From contig URTS01000048.1 of NCBI GenBank assembly GCA_900550685.1, positions 1-12,571 of the forward strand: DNA of 12,571 nt. Reading direction: 5' to 3'. The first letter of the stretch is position 1; each line of letters begins with the position of its first letter. Under the pieces are notes generated by a model. It was not told where the DNA came from. It ran no database searches and saw only the letters and a program-made list of their open reading frames with translations. The translations under genes were made by a program, and so were the position numbers. Shown here one piece after another: positions 1 through 5,750 of the stretch. The stretch comes from an uncultured Oscillibacter sp. (GTDB lineage: Bacteria > Bacillota > Clostridia > Oscillospirales > Oscillospiraceae).

Positions 1-831
1 CTGGCCCTTGGGGCCCACGCAGGCGCCGATGGGGTCCACGTTCTCGTCGGCGGACCAGACGGCCATCTTAGTGCGGCTGCCGGCCTCCCGGGCGATGGAC
101 TTCACTTCCACGGTGCCGTCGTAAATTTCAGGCACTTCCAGCTCGAACAGGCGCTTTACCAGGCCGGGATGGGTCCGGGAGATCAGGATCTGGGGACCGC
201 GGGTGGAGCGGCGGACATCCACCACGTACACCTTCACGTGCTGGCCCTCGGTGAGCTCCTCGCCGGGGACCTGCTCGCCTGCCAGAAGCAGGGCTTCGGT
301 GGACTCGGTGCCGGTGCCGATCCGCAGGGACACGGCGTTGGTGCGGGGGTCGATGCGGGTCACAACGCCGGTGAGGATCTCATGCTGCTTGGAGTTGAAC
401 TCGTCGTACACCATGCCCCGCTCGGCTTCCCGCAGGCCCTGGATGATGACCTGCTTGCCGTTGCCGGCGGCGATGCGGCCGAACTCCGTGTTGTCCACGG
501 GGATGTTCACGATGTCGCCCACCTCGTATTTGGCGGAGATGGCCTTGGCGTCCTGAATGGGGATCTCGTTGAAGGGGTCCACGTAGTCCTCTTCCTCCAC
601 CACATTCTTCTGGACGAACATTTTCAGGGTCTGGTGCTCCTCGTCCACGTCCACGATGACGTTCTCCACGTCCTTGTGGTCCCGCTTGTAAGCGGTGGTG
701 ACAGCCTGGATGATCTTATCCATCATGAAGGTCTGGGGGATGCCCCGTTCCTTTTCCAGCATGGCCAGGGCTGCGAAGATCTCCGGGATATTCATACCCG
801 CGGGTTCCTTCACCTTTTTCTTGCCTTTCAT
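1..831 (-). CDS. nusA: Transcription termination/antitermination protein NusA (3' end beyond the window)
   Basis: NusA binds RNA polymerase, promotes pausing and intrinsic termination, and takes part in antitermination. The window holds the first 277 codons, in frame to base 1. The N-terminal polymerase-binding domain covers about residues 1-140, with AAYKRD-like and FGRIAAGNGKQV stretches. The S1 domain runs about 149-216, ending in GPQILISRTHPGLVKRLF, and the first KH domain from about 217 includes EVPEIYDGTVE, AREAGSRTKMAV and DPIGACVGPKG. These blocks match Bacillus NusA nearly residue for residue; the second KH domain lies outside the window. The ATG at 831 follows AAAGGAG at 7 nt. It adds about 12 lysine-rich residues before MNIPEIF, where most homologues begin; the ATG at 795 is the alternative. 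The gene follows rimP by 54 nt in the same operon. Confidence 0.97.
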   Translation of the reverse strand, partial: MKGKKKVKEPAGMNIPEIFAALAMLEKERGIPQTFMMDKIIQAVTTAYKRDHKDVENVIVDVDEEHQTLKMFVQKNVVEEEDYVDPFNEIPIQDAKAISAKYEVGDIVNIPVDNTEFGRIAAGNGKQVIIQGLREAERGMVYDEFNSKQHEILTGVVTRIDPRTNAVSLRIGTGTESTEALLLAGEQVPGEELTEGQHVKVYVVDVRRSTRGPQILISRTHPGLVKRLFELEVPEIYDGTVEVKSIAREAGSRTKMAVWSADENVDPIGACVGPKGQ

Positions 832-885
832 TTCGATTCTCCTTTTTACTTTATACGTCTTGTCTTGAGACAGGGATAACAGATG

Positions 886-1347
886 TCAAAACTCTACCCG
901 CAGGCGGCACAGGGCCACGTCCTTTTTGCCGAAGGTATAGGCGGTGCCATTGAGGTCCACGGTCAGAGAGCCGTCGGCCTCGTTGTAGGCGCCCAGGGTG
1001 CCGGGAAATTCCTTCCGGCCGTCCACCGGCTTGTAGAGCTTCACCAGCACGGGGCTGTTCAGATAACGCTGAAAATCGGCAGGGCGCTTCAGTGCCCGCT
1101 CCGCACCGGCGGAGCCTACCTCCAGGGTGTAGCTGCCCTCGATGGGGTCAACCTCGTCCAGCAGGTCGCTGAGCTTCCGGGAAATGGCCTCGCAGTCCAG
1201 AATGTCCACGCCGCCTTCCTTGTCGATGAGGACCCGGAGATACCAGGTGCCAGCCTCCTTCACATATTCCACGTCCCACAGGGAGCAGCCTTGTTCGTTC
1301 ACCAGGGGTTCCGCCAGGCGGGCGGTGAGATCCGTGACCTTTTCCAT
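886..1347 (-). CDS. rimP: Ribosome maturation factor RimP (YlxS/DUF150 family)
   Basis: RimP helps assemble the 30S ribosomal subunit in the cytoplasm. The 153-residue product has the usual length. The N-terminal alpha/beta domain contains GCSLWDVEYVKE, YLRVLIDKEGGVDILDCEAISRKL and the family hallmark EVGSAGAERALKRPADFQRY, here AGAERALK where most relatives have PGLDRPLK. The C-terminal Sm-like domain starts near residue 95. I chose the ATG at 1347 because AAAGGAG lies 6 nt before it and the protein then begins MEKVTDLT, as in homologues. The in-frame ATG at 1395 would add 16 unlikely residues and lies next to the leader hairpin. Position directly before nusA is the conserved rimP-nusA order. 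Expression is probably shared with nusA from the promoter near 1450-1493. Confidence 0.95.
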   Translation of the reverse strand: MEKVTDLTARLAEPLVNEQGCSLWDVEYVKEAGTWYLRVLIDKEGGVDILDCEAISRKLSDLLDEVDPIEGSYTLEVGSAGAERALKRPADFQRYLNSPVLVKLYKPVDGRKEFPGTLGAYNEADGSLTVDLNGTAYTFGKKDVALCRLRVEF

Positions 1348-1394
1348 GGTGTTCTCCTTTCCGGTTCCGGTTTGATAGGGAAGTGCTTTTGCCA

Positions 1395-1423
1395 CAAAAA
1401 AGAGCGGACCTTGCGGTCCACTC
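1395..1423 (-). terminator. Leader hairpin with U tract before rimP: candidate attenuator of the rimP-nusA operon
   Basis: On the minus strand a 9-bp stem (1415-1423 with 1402-1410, one G.U pair) closes a GCAA tetraloop (1411-1414) and is followed at once by six U residues (1396-1401). This is the form of an intrinsic terminator, but it lies inside the rimP leader, about 48 nt before the start codon and downstream of the likely promoter. In Bacillus subtilis NusA is known to reduce expression of its own operon through termination in the leader. I infer the same role here. Confidence 0.65.
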
Positions 1424-1449
1424 CAAACTTACACTCCTTTAACATACAC

Positions 1450-1478
1450 AAGATAGCACACTTTATTATAAAATGCAA
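1450..1478 (-). promoter_or_regulatory. Candidate promoter of the rimP-nusA operon
   Basis: Reading the minus strand, TTGCAT (1473-1478) is followed after 17 nt by TATCTT (1450-1455), preceded by TGC, an extended -10. A perfect TATAAT at 1465-1470 is an overlapping alternative, but no good -35 lies upstream of it near 1488-1493. Either choice puts the start upstream of the leader hairpin at 1395-1423. The exact start is uncertain. Confidence 0.4.
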
Positions 1479-1525
1479 GGCTATTTCCGGACTTTTTTGA
1501 AAAATCAGGCCGCTTTTTTCAGCTT

Positions 1526-1568
1526 TTTCCGGCAGTTCCGGGGAAAATTCCCCGGAAACCGCCGGAAA
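1526..1568 (-). terminator. Long hairpin behind the lipoprotein gene
   Basis: A stem of about 20 bp with one bulged base joins 1526-1545 with 1548-1568 around a 2-nt loop; the core pairs TTCCGGGGAA with TTCCCCGGAA. It starts 5 nt past the lipoprotein stop codon. No U run follows on the minus strand (AAGCTGAAAAAAG instead), so it is either a poor intrinsic terminator or a 3'-end stabilising structure. It separates the lipoprotein gene from the rimP-nusA promoter. Confidence 0.5.
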
Positions 1569-1573
1569 GCCGC

Positions 1574-2197
1574 TTATTTCACCTGGCAGCCGCCCCATTC
1601 CACAGCGGTGAAGCCGGTCCGCTCCGGGGCGGCGAGGGCCTGGGCGGGGATGTCCACGGCTGCGTCCAGCGGTTTCCAGGCCATAAACACCCGCAGCAGG
1701 GTATCCGGGGCCGGATTAATGGCCAGCCGGGCTGCCTGGGTGTAGGCATCCGACTGGAAGGCAATGAGGTTGTAGGGATTCTCCTGCATCTGGGGCAGCC
1801 AGTAGACGATGAACTCATTGGCTTCCCGCCGGGTAAGGCCCAGCTGGGAGAGAGCGTTCTCCAGGAAGGCGGAGGTGTCTCGGCCTGCCAAGCAGAAGCC
1901 CTGGGAGAAGTCGTATTCGGTATGGTCCAGGCCCTCCCAATAGAGGTAATTGTAAGTCTGTCCGGCGCTGTCCGTCAGCGTGCCGTCAGGCTGGGCGGTG
2001 ATGGTCCAGCCATTGTTATATGCTGGATAGGTGCAGGTCAGCTCCCCGGCGTAGTCCAGCGTTACCGTGACGGCTGTCTCCTTCTCCGGATAGAGGTAAA
2101 GCACAGGCTTGGCGGCAGGCTGGCCGATATCGCCGCGGCAGGCCGTGAGACTCAGGACACACACCAGTGCCAGCAGGAGCGGTAGGGATCGTTTCAT
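1574..2197 (-). CDS. Predicted lipoprotein of unknown function
   Basis: I do not know a function for this 207-residue protein. It begins with a lysine-arginine start, a hydrophobic stretch (LPLLLALVCVLS) and the lipobox LTAC with Cys20, so it is probably exported and lipid-anchored on the outer face of the membrane. The mature part opens with KPVLYLYPEKE (30-40), then YAGELTCTYPAYNNGW and YNYLYWEG (82-89), and continues with NEFIVYWLPQMQENPYNLIAF. The KPVxYLYP and YNYLxWEG blocks recur, from memory, in a widespread uncharacterised family of Firmicutes secreted proteins. The ATG at 2197 is preceded by GGAGG at 7 nt; the upstream in-frame ATG at 2215 would put that site inside the gene. It stands alone with its own promoter. 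The catalytic nature, if any, cannot be told from the sequence. Confidence 0.85.
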   Translation of the reverse strand: MKRSLPLLLALVCVLSLTACRGDIGQPAAKPVLYLYPEKETAVTVTLDYAGELTCTYPAYNNGWTITAQPDGTLTDSAGQTYNYLYWEGLDHTEYDFSQGFCLAGRDTSAFLENALSQLGLTRREANEFIVYWLPQMQENPYNLIAFQSDAYTQAARLAINPAPDTLLRVFMAWKPLDAAVDIPAQALAAPERTGFTAVEWGGCQVK

Positions 2198-2229
2198 AGC
2201 ATTTCCTCCATTCATTGGTTTGTATTTTC

Positions 2230-2258
2230 ATTCTATTCGATACAGACGAGGAAGGCAA
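2230..2258 (-). promoter_or_regulatory. Promoter of the lipoprotein gene
   Basis: On the minus strand TTGCCT (2253-2258) and TAGAAT (2230-2235) stand 17 nt apart, matching the housekeeping sigma consensus at 4/6 and 5/6. The predicted start near 2223 leaves a leader of about 25 nt ending in the GGAGG site. No operator-like repeat is evident. Confidence 0.55.
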
Positions 2259-2308
2259 TGGCTTGGTTTTGCGGCGCGACGAAATTTTGCATTATTTAGG
2301 AGGTGATT

Positions 2309-2395
2309 ATGAATCGGAAGGTCTGCTCCTTTATGTGCGGAACGGCATCGTTTACCGGTAAAGCCTATAAAAAGATCCTCGGCCTCACTGGCTGA
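2309..2395 (+). CDS. Candidate 28-residue small protein ending inside a terminator
   Basis: An ATG at 2309 is preceded by AGGAGGTGAT (2298-2307), a ten-base perfect complement of the 16S rRNA 3' end with ideal placement. The frame gives 28 residues, beginning MNRKVCSFMCG and ending KKILGLTG, with two cysteines (6 and 10) and a basic C-terminal half. The last eight codons and the TGA lie within the hairpin 2369-2406. I do not recognise the protein. No convincing promoter is visible between 2197 and 2300; a CATTAT at 2290 is too close to the ribosome binding site. The next gene on each side lies on the other strand, so it would be monocistronic. It could equally be chance, and the ribosome binding site is the main support. 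Confidence 0.38.
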   Translation: MNRKVCSFMCGTASFTGKAYKKILGLTG

Positions 2396-2406
2396 GGATC
2401 TTTTTT
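2369..2406. terminator. Bidirectional intrinsic terminator
   Basis: GATCCTC (2374-2380) pairs with GAGGATC (2394-2400). The stem is extended inward by about three pairs and outward by A5 (2369-2373) against T6 (2401-2406). It gives a U run in either direction. On the minus strand it lies 2 nt past the lrgB stop codon and closes that operon. On the plus strand it would end the small-protein transcript. Confidence 0.85.
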
Positions 2407-2408
2407 CC

Positions 2409-3095
2409 TTATACCGCGAAGAATCCGGCGATCAGGGAGGTGATAATGCCGCAGATGCATAGGGCGATGGAACTCATAGCACCCTGCAGGGGGCCGATCT
2501 CCAGGGCCTTGCTGGTGCCCACGGCGTGGCTGCACGCGCCGATGGCCACGCCCTCTGCCACGGGATCGGTGACGTGGAAGATTTTGGCGAAGAAGGGGGC
2601 CAGCATGGCGCCCTCAATGCCGGTGACGCAGACCGCGGCGGCGGTGAGCCCCGGCAGGCCGCCGTTGCTCTCGGAGATGCTGACGGCGATGGCGGTGGTG
2701 ACGCTCTTGGGCAGCAGGGAGTTCAGCAGGGAGGACTCCGTCTGGAACATGCGGCACATGAGCTGGACCCCCAGAATGCTGGCCAGACTGCCCACCAGGC
2801 AGCCCAGCACCACCGGCCAGAAATGCTCTTTGAGGACCCTGCGCTGCTGGTAGATGTTCAGAGCCAGCACGGCGGTGGCGGGGGAGAGCAGCATCTTGAT
2901 GATGTCGCCCCCCAGGTTGTAGTTTTCCAGGGGAATCCGGAAAACCACCAGAACGAAGATGACCAGCAGGCTGGACACCAGCACCGGGTTGCAGACCAGA
3001 AGCCCCGTCTTTTCCTGGAACTTCACCGCCAGAATCCAGCACAGCAGGGAAAGGCCCAGGCCGAAGAAGGGCGTGGCAGTCAGGGTATCAATCAT
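2409..3095 (-). CDS. lrgB: LrgB/CidB-family membrane protein
   Basis: LrgB-family proteins are polytopic inner-membrane partners of LrgA. They were first described as antiholin-like modulators of autolysis; several LrgAB pairs were later linked to pyruvate or related small-acid transport. This 228-residue product is of normal length and nearly all hydrophobic. Family signatures are NPVLVSSLLVIF, LLSPATAVLALNIYQQ, LLPKSVTTAIAVSISE, VTGIEGAMLAPFF and IGACSHAVGTSKALEIG, the last two being the best conserved. I chose the ATG at 3095, 9 nt after GGAGG; an ATG at 3104 directly abuts that site. The gene overlaps the end of lrgA by 8 nt, indicating translational coupling. Which of the two roles applies cannot be read from the sequence. 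Confidence 0.93.
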   Translation of the reverse strand: MIDTLTATPFFGLGLSLLCWILAVKFQEKTGLLVCNPVLVSSLLVIFVLVVFRIPLENYNLGGDIIKMLLSPATAVLALNIYQQRRVLKEHFWPVVLGCLVGSLASILGVQLMCRMFQTESSLLNSLLPKSVTTAIAVSISESNGGLPGLTAAAVCVTGIEGAMLAPFFAKIFHVTDPVAEGVAIGACSHAVGTSKALEIGPLQGAMSSIALCICGIITSLIAGFFAV

Positions 3096-3459
3096 GGGAA
3101 GCATCCTCCTTCTTTTTGAACAGCTTCATCAGCAGCTGGACGCTCCAGGCGGTGGCCAGGTACACCAGGGGGGTGCTGACGATGGAGACCACCAGGAAGG
3201 GCACGATCTGGAGCTTCAGAACATCCAGATATTCCAGGGTGCCCACAACGGAGGGAATGAACAGCATGCCCATGCTGTTGATGAGAAACTGGGAGGTTCC
3301 CTGAATGGTACGCTCCTTCACCCCGCCGCTGAGCAGCAGAATCAGCAGGATGATGAGGCTGACCACACTGGCAGGCAGTGTGAAGGGCAGCAGCGCGGAG
3401 ATCCACTCACCGGCCATGCAGATGAGAAAGACCACGCAGAATTCGACGATCAGATTCAA
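3088..3459 (-). CDS. lrgA: LrgA/CidA-family holin-like membrane protein
   Basis: This is a small membrane protein of 123 residues with four hydrophobic segments and a basic, charged C-terminus (KLFKKKEDASHD), the standard LrgA layout. The family block AGEWISALLPFTLPASVVSLIILLIL lies near residues 15-40 (LPFxLPxSVxGM in most relatives), and GMLFIPSVVGTLEY near 62-76. Start choice: a TTG at 3459 stands 8 nt after GAGG. It gives MNLIVEF, which fits homologues. The GTG at 3468 lies inside the ribosome binding site itself. The protein probably forms a complex with LrgB, encoded with an 8-nt overlap behind it. Promoter elements lie at 3493-3521; no two-component (LytSR-type) gene is nearby. Confidence 0.9.
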   Translation of the reverse strand: MNLIVEFCVVFLICMAGEWISALLPFTLPASVVSLIILLILLLSGGVKERTIQGTSQFLINSMGMLFIPSVVGTLEYLDVLKLQIVPFLVVSIVSTPLVYLATAWSVQLLMKLFKKKEDASHD

Positions 3460-3492
3460 AATAATCACCTCAATTTATAAAAGCAACTCCCA

Positions 3493-3521
3493 AGTTTATC
3501 CGACCGGACTGGGGAAGTCAA
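3493..3521 (-). promoter_or_regulatory. Promoter of lrgAB
   Basis: The minus strand shows TTGACT (3516-3521), 17 nt, then TAAACT (3493-3498), matching the consensus at 5/6 and 4/6. The predicted start near 3486 leaves a leader of about 27 nt before the TTG start of lrgA. Confidence 0.55.
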
Positions 3522-3569
3522 TGTGGGAAACGGAGAAAGAAAGGCGTTTTTTTGACGGATTTTTAGCAG

Positions 3570-3612
3570 AAAAAAGTCCGGCGGGACGAAATGGCCTTTT
3601 CGCTCCGCCGGG
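3570..3612 (-). terminator. Intrinsic terminator of the regulator-znuCB operon
   Basis: On the minus strand a GC-rich stem pairs the region 3596-3612 with 3576-3591 (core CCGGCGG/CCGCCGG) and is followed by six U residues (3570-3575). It lies about 35 nt past the znuB stop codon. Confidence 0.85.
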
Positions 3613-3646
3613 CAGTCTTTCGGGTCAGGGCTTGGTGAGGGGCGGG

Positions 3647-4459
3647 TCATCTCCGCCGGATGGCGGCCAGCAGGCAGGCGGCCAGGAACACCGTTAGGTC
3701 CGACGCCACCACGGTGGCCCCTACCGGGGTAGAAAAAGTGAAGGAGATGGTCAGTCCCACGCAGAAGCACACGATAGAGGTGGCTGCCGCGCAGAGAATG
3801 ACGCCCCGGAAGCTTTTGAACAGACGCATGGCCGTCAGGGCCGGGAAGATCACCAGAGAGGAGATGAGCATAGCGCCCATCATCCGCATCCCCAGCACGA
3901 TGGTTAGGGCCGTCAGAATGGCCAGCAGGGTGTTGCAGGCGTCCACGTGCAGCCCTGTGGCCCGGGAGAAACTCTCGTCAAAGGTGACGGCGAAAATCTG
4001 GTGGTAGAAAAGGAGGTACAATGCCAGCACCGTCACTGAAAGCACCACGGAGAGAACCACGTCCCCCTTTGTCATAGCCAGCACACTGCCGAACATGTAG
4101 TTGTCCACGTCGGTGGTCATGCCGGTGGTCCGGGAGATCACCAGAATGCCGATGGCCAGGGCCGAGGCGCTGACGGCGGCAATGGCGGCGTCGCTGTTCC
4201 AGTGGGGGGAGCTGGCCATCCGCAGCAGGAAGAAGGCGGCCAGGATCACCACCGGGATGGAGAAGTACAGGGGCGTAAGGCCCAGGGCCACGGCGATGGC
4301 CAGGGCGCCAAAGGAGACATGGCTGAGGCCGTCGCCGATCATGGAGTACCGCTTCAGCACCAGGGGCACCCCCAGCAGGGCGGCGCACAGGCTCACCAGC
4401 ACACCGGCGACGAGGGCTCGCTGCATAAAGGGATAAGAAAACATCTGCAGAAGATTCAT
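3647..4459 (-). CDS. znuB: Metal ABC transporter permease, ZnuB/MntB (ABC-3) family
   Basis: The 270-residue protein is the membrane channel of a binding-protein-dependent importer for zinc, manganese or iron. It has about eight hydrophobic segments. Family motifs are KRYSMIGDGLSHVSFGALA (about 36-54), where the GDGLSH block is typical of ABC-3 permeases, TTDVDNYMFGSVLAMTKGD in the middle, and LGMRMMGAMLISSLVIFPALTAMRL near 188-212. Length is normal. The ATG at 4459 follows a GGAGGAG stretch and overlaps the znuC stop as ATGA, so the two are translationally coupled. The metal cannot be deduced from the permease alone; zinc is the common default for this gene order. No solute-binding protein gene follows: the operon ends at the terminator 3570-3612. 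Confidence 0.92.
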   Translation of the reverse strand: MNLLQMFSYPFMQRALVAGVLVSLCAALLGVPLVLKRYSMIGDGLSHVSFGALAIAVALGLTPLYFSIPVVILAAFFLLRMASSPHWNSDAAIAAVSASALAIGILVISRTTGMTTDVDNYMFGSVLAMTKGDVVLSVVLSVTVLALYLLFYHQIFAVTFDESFSRATGLHVDACNTLLAILTALTIVLGMRMMGAMLISSLVIFPALTAMRLFKSFRGVILCAAATSIVCFCVGLTISFTFSTPVGATVVASDLTVFLAACLLAAIRRR

Positions 4460-5172
4460 GATTCCAGCTCCTCCCGGAAGCGGCGGCCCTGGGGACTCGC
4501 CAGATAGTCGGCCACGGTGCCGCTGAACAGGCCCTTCCGGCCGATGTGCAGCACCGTGCGGGCACTTTTCAGGGCGGCCTTCAGGTCATGGGTCACCATG
4601 ACGATGGCCATGCCCTCCTTTTGATTCAGATAGGCCAGGGTCTTGTAGAGGTCCTGGGCGGCGGCGGGGTCCAGGCCGGTAATGGGCTCGTCCAAAATCA
4701 GCAGCTGACTAGCGGCGCACAGGGCCCGGGCCAGCAGCACCCGCTGCTGCTGCCCGCCGGAGAGGTCCCGGTAGCAGGCGTCCTTCAATTCCAGAATGCC
4801 CAGCTTGCCCAGGTTCACCATGGCCTCGGACCGCTGGGCCAGGGTGTAGAAGAGGTGAAGGCCCTTCCGGTTCAGGCAGCCGGAGAGCACCACCTCCAGC
4901 ACCGTGGCGGGAAAGTCCCGCTGGGCACGGGTCTGCTGGGGCAGGTAGCCGATGGCCCCGTGCTTCAGGGCCGGGGCGTGTTCAATGGTACCGATCTGGG
5001 GCTGGATCAGGCCCAGCAGGCCCCGCATTAGGGTGGATTTGCCGGAGCCGTTGTCACCCACCACGCAGAGGTAGTCCCCCTTGGAAATGGTGAGGTCCAG
5101 ACCGGAGAGAATGGACCGGCCCTCATAGCCCAGGGATACGTCCCGGCAGACGATCAGTTGGTTATCCTTCAT
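4456..5172 (-). CDS. znuC: Metal ABC transporter ATP-binding protein, ZnuC family
   Basis: This 238-residue ATPase powers the ZnuB-type permease encoded behind it. All ABC motifs are intact: Walker A GDNGSGKST (39-47), Q-loop near LPQQ (77-80), signature LSGGQ (137-141), Walker B LLILDEP (157-163) and the switch His195 in MVTHD. Length and the motif set match ZnuC/MntA-type ATPases; the short C-terminal tail lacks a regulatory domain. The ATG at 5172 follows GGAGG by 6 nt and lies inside the last codons of the Fur-family gene (11-nt overlap). It forms one transcription unit with the regulator and the permease, so its supply is probably shut off by that regulator when the metal is abundant. 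Confidence 0.94.
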   Translation of the reverse strand: MKDNQLIVCRDVSLGYEGRSILSGLDLTISKGDYLCVVGDNGSGKSTLMRGLLGLIQPQIGTIEHAPALKHGAIGYLPQQTRAQRDFPATVLEVVLSGCLNRKGLHLFYTLAQRSEAMVNLGKLGILELKDACYRDLSGGQQQRVLLARALCAASQLLILDEPITGLDPAAAQDLYKTLAYLNQKEGMAIVMVTHDLKAALKSARTVLHIGRKGLFSGTVADYLASPQGRRFREELES

Positions 5173-5569
5173 GCTTTGCCTCCTGACAGCGGTCGCACAG
5201 CCCCGTCAGCACGGTACGCTGGGGGTCGATGCGGAAATGGTGTTCGGCGGAGAGGTGCTGGCAGACCTTCTCCAGGTGGGCGCAGTCCAGGTGGACCATC
5301 CGGCCGCAGCCCTCGCACCGCAGCAAAAAGCAGTCGTGGGGGTGGCCCGCCTGAGGGCAGAATTGATACAGCGCCCCCTCCTCGGTGGTGACTTTATGGA
5401 CCAGCCCCTGCTGGGTCAGCTTGTCCAGCTGGCGGTACACTGTGGCGAGGCCCACGGTGAGGCCGCTTTGGCGCAGGTCCTCGGAAAGGTCGGCGGCGGA
5501 GAGACATTCCTCCGCCCGCTCCTGTAAGCAGCGGAGCACCGCCTGCTGCTGTTTTGTCTGATAGGCCAT
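5162..5569 (-). CDS. Fur-family metal-responsive repressor (Zur- or Fur-like)
   Basis: The 135-residue protein has the two-domain Fur fold. The N-terminal winged helix covers about 10-62, with the recognition helix in GLTVGLATVYRQLDKLTQQGLV. The C-terminal dimerisation domain has the metal-site stretch GHPHDCFLLRC (75-85). Two CxxC pairs, Cys85/Cys88 and Cys125/Cys128, form the structural zinc site known in this family. I chose the ATG at 5569, 5 nt after GGAGG; an in-frame ATG at 5605 would read through the operator. The gene heads an operon with znuC and znuB, so it probably represses itself and the importer. Context suggests zinc (Zur), while the box at 5585-5603 looks like an iron Fur box, so I leave the symbol open. 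PerR is less likely. Confidence 0.93.
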   Translation of the reverse strand: MAYQTKQQQAVLRCLQERAEECLSAADLSEDLRQSGLTVGLATVYRQLDKLTQQGLVHKVTTEEGALYQFCPQAGHPHDCFLLRCEGCGRMVHLDCAHLEKVCQHLSAEHHFRIDPQRTVLTGLCDRCQEAKHEG

Positions 5570-5584
5570 ATCTGCCTCCAAAAT

Positions 5585-5603
5585 GAAAATGATTATCGTT
5601 CTC
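5585..5603 (-). promoter_or_regulatory. Fur-like operator across the transcription start
   Basis: The minus strand reads GAGAACGATAATCATTTTC, 16 of 19 matches to the classical Fur box GATAATGATAATCATTATC, and 13 of 15 in the 7-1-7 form. It begins 2 nt past the -10 box, so binding would block polymerase. It supports autorepression of the regulator-znuCB operon. Confidence 0.75.
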
Positions 5604-5605
5604 AT

Positions 5606-5633
5606 ATTATAACCGGCGGAAGAAAAATGTCAA
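5606..5633 (-). promoter_or_regulatory. Consensus promoter of the regulator-znuCB operon
   Basis: TTGACA (5628-5633) and TATAAT (5606-5611), both perfect, stand 16 nt apart on the minus strand. Such a strong promoter fits a unit held down by a repressor. The predicted start near 5599 falls inside the Fur-like box. Confidence 0.85.
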
Positions 5634-5669
5634 GACTGTGTTTCTTTTTTTGACGATGGCGGAGGACCG

Positions 5670-5698
5670 TTGCAAAAAGTGAAAAAATAGGGTAGGAT
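5670..5698 (+). promoter_or_regulatory. Candidate promoter of the nucleotidyltransferase gene
   Basis: TTGCAA (5670-5675) and TAGGAT (5693-5698) are 17 nt apart, each 4/6 to consensus. They are divergent from the regulator promoter, about 37 nt away. No operator is recognised. Confidence 0.42.
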
Positions 5699-5750
5699 AA
5701 GGGCAGACAGAAACGGCGTGAGCCGGGCATATCAATAAGGAGAAGAATAC

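Noticed and set aside
169..879. A 236-codon plus-strand frame across the nusA start
   Set aside because: It is the shadow of nusA. Its translation is rich in His, Leu, Val and Gly without motifs, and it lacks a ribosome binding site.
832..885. TGTCTTGAGACA dyad between rimP and nusA as an operator or terminator
   Set aside because: Stem of only five pairs with a 2-nt loop and no U run. The two genes are best read as one operon.
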